This document shows, piece by piece, positions 33,762 to 33,833 of a stretch of DNA of 33,833 nucleotides; position 1 is the first letter of the stretch; each line of letters starts with the position of its first letter. This DNA is from SOKP01 sp048887165 (GTDB lineage: Archaea; Asgardarchaeota; Lokiarchaeia; Sigyniarchaeales; SOKP01), in contig JBHLJZ010000031.1 of NCBI GenBank assembly GCA_048887165.1, positions 1-33,833 of the forward strand. Reading direction: 5' to 3'. The position numbers and the translations under genes are program-made. Under the pieces are notes generated by a model. The model did no database searches, was not told the origin of the DNA, and was given only the letters and a program-made list of their open reading frames with translations.

Positions 33762-33780
33762 TTTTTTTTTATACTATTTT
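33762..33780 (+). terminator. T-run terminator after the fusion gene
   Basis: Nine Ts directly follow the stop codon, with a second T-run a few bases on, the usual archaeal termination signal. The last 50 bases of the window hold a small TCTC/GAGA hairpin and no gene. Confidence 0.5.
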
Positions 33781-33833
33781 TGAGGTTTTCTCGCCAAAGG
33801 AGAGATTTTCCTGAGTCGATCTACAATTGTTGG

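Overview
This window is from an AT-rich archaeon (roughly 30% GC by eye, not computed), most likely an Asgard archaeon of the Lokiarchaeia/Promethearchaeota type. The evidence is several Roadblock/LC7-fold proteins, three Rpn11/CSN5-like JAMM (MPN+) proteins, very long coiled-coil proteins, TATA-like leaderless promoters, and Shine-Dalgarno sites of the AGGTGAT type, several of which precede TTG or other non-ATG starts. No rRNA, tRNA, CRISPR array or insertion sequence was seen.

Left part (1-5960): a GPH-family sugar/cation symporter gene diverges from a peptide-related operon. The operon holds a creatinase-like M24 hydrolase lacking the usual metal ligands, a DPP-IV-type S9 peptidase, and the decayed remains of a DUF5714 gene. 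The 345-base divergent region carries two near-identical 22-base operator-like sites, one near each gene, and a long inverted repeat.

Middle part (5961-16340): a coiled-coil protein with a TrmB/PLD-like C-terminus, a tandem Roadblock protein, an ATP-grasp ligase and a fused magnesium-chelatase-type AAA+/VWA protein. Then comes the most interesting block: three full-length JAMM-domain proteins with intact catalytic motifs and long helical tails, grouped around a small zinc-ribbon protein of unknown function. Two of the JAMM genes are adjacent paralogs six bases apart. This looks like a local eukaryote-like isopeptidase module, although no ubiquitin, E1 or E2 gene lies in the window.

Right-middle part (16340-24120): a small winged-helix-like protein, a ten-helix membrane protein with tandem cytosolic winged-helix-like domains, an MFS transporter, and a copper/Fe-S group. 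That group has CopA with an unusual YHS plus cysteine-rich tail, a freestanding paralog of that tail, and IscU, which appears to start at an ATT codon behind a strong Shine-Dalgarno site. CopA also has an apparent internal start that would release its tail as a separate small protein.

Right part (24220-33833): a beta-CASP metallo-beta-lactamase protein with a duplicated N-terminal module, an unknown 136-residue protein, a Roadblock/coiled-coil protein translationally coupled to an ArsB/NhaD-type permease, a MobA-like nucleotidyltransferase, a second ArsB/NhaD-type permease, and finally a fusion of a SAM methyltransferase to a D-Ala-D-Ala-ligase-like ATP-grasp domain.
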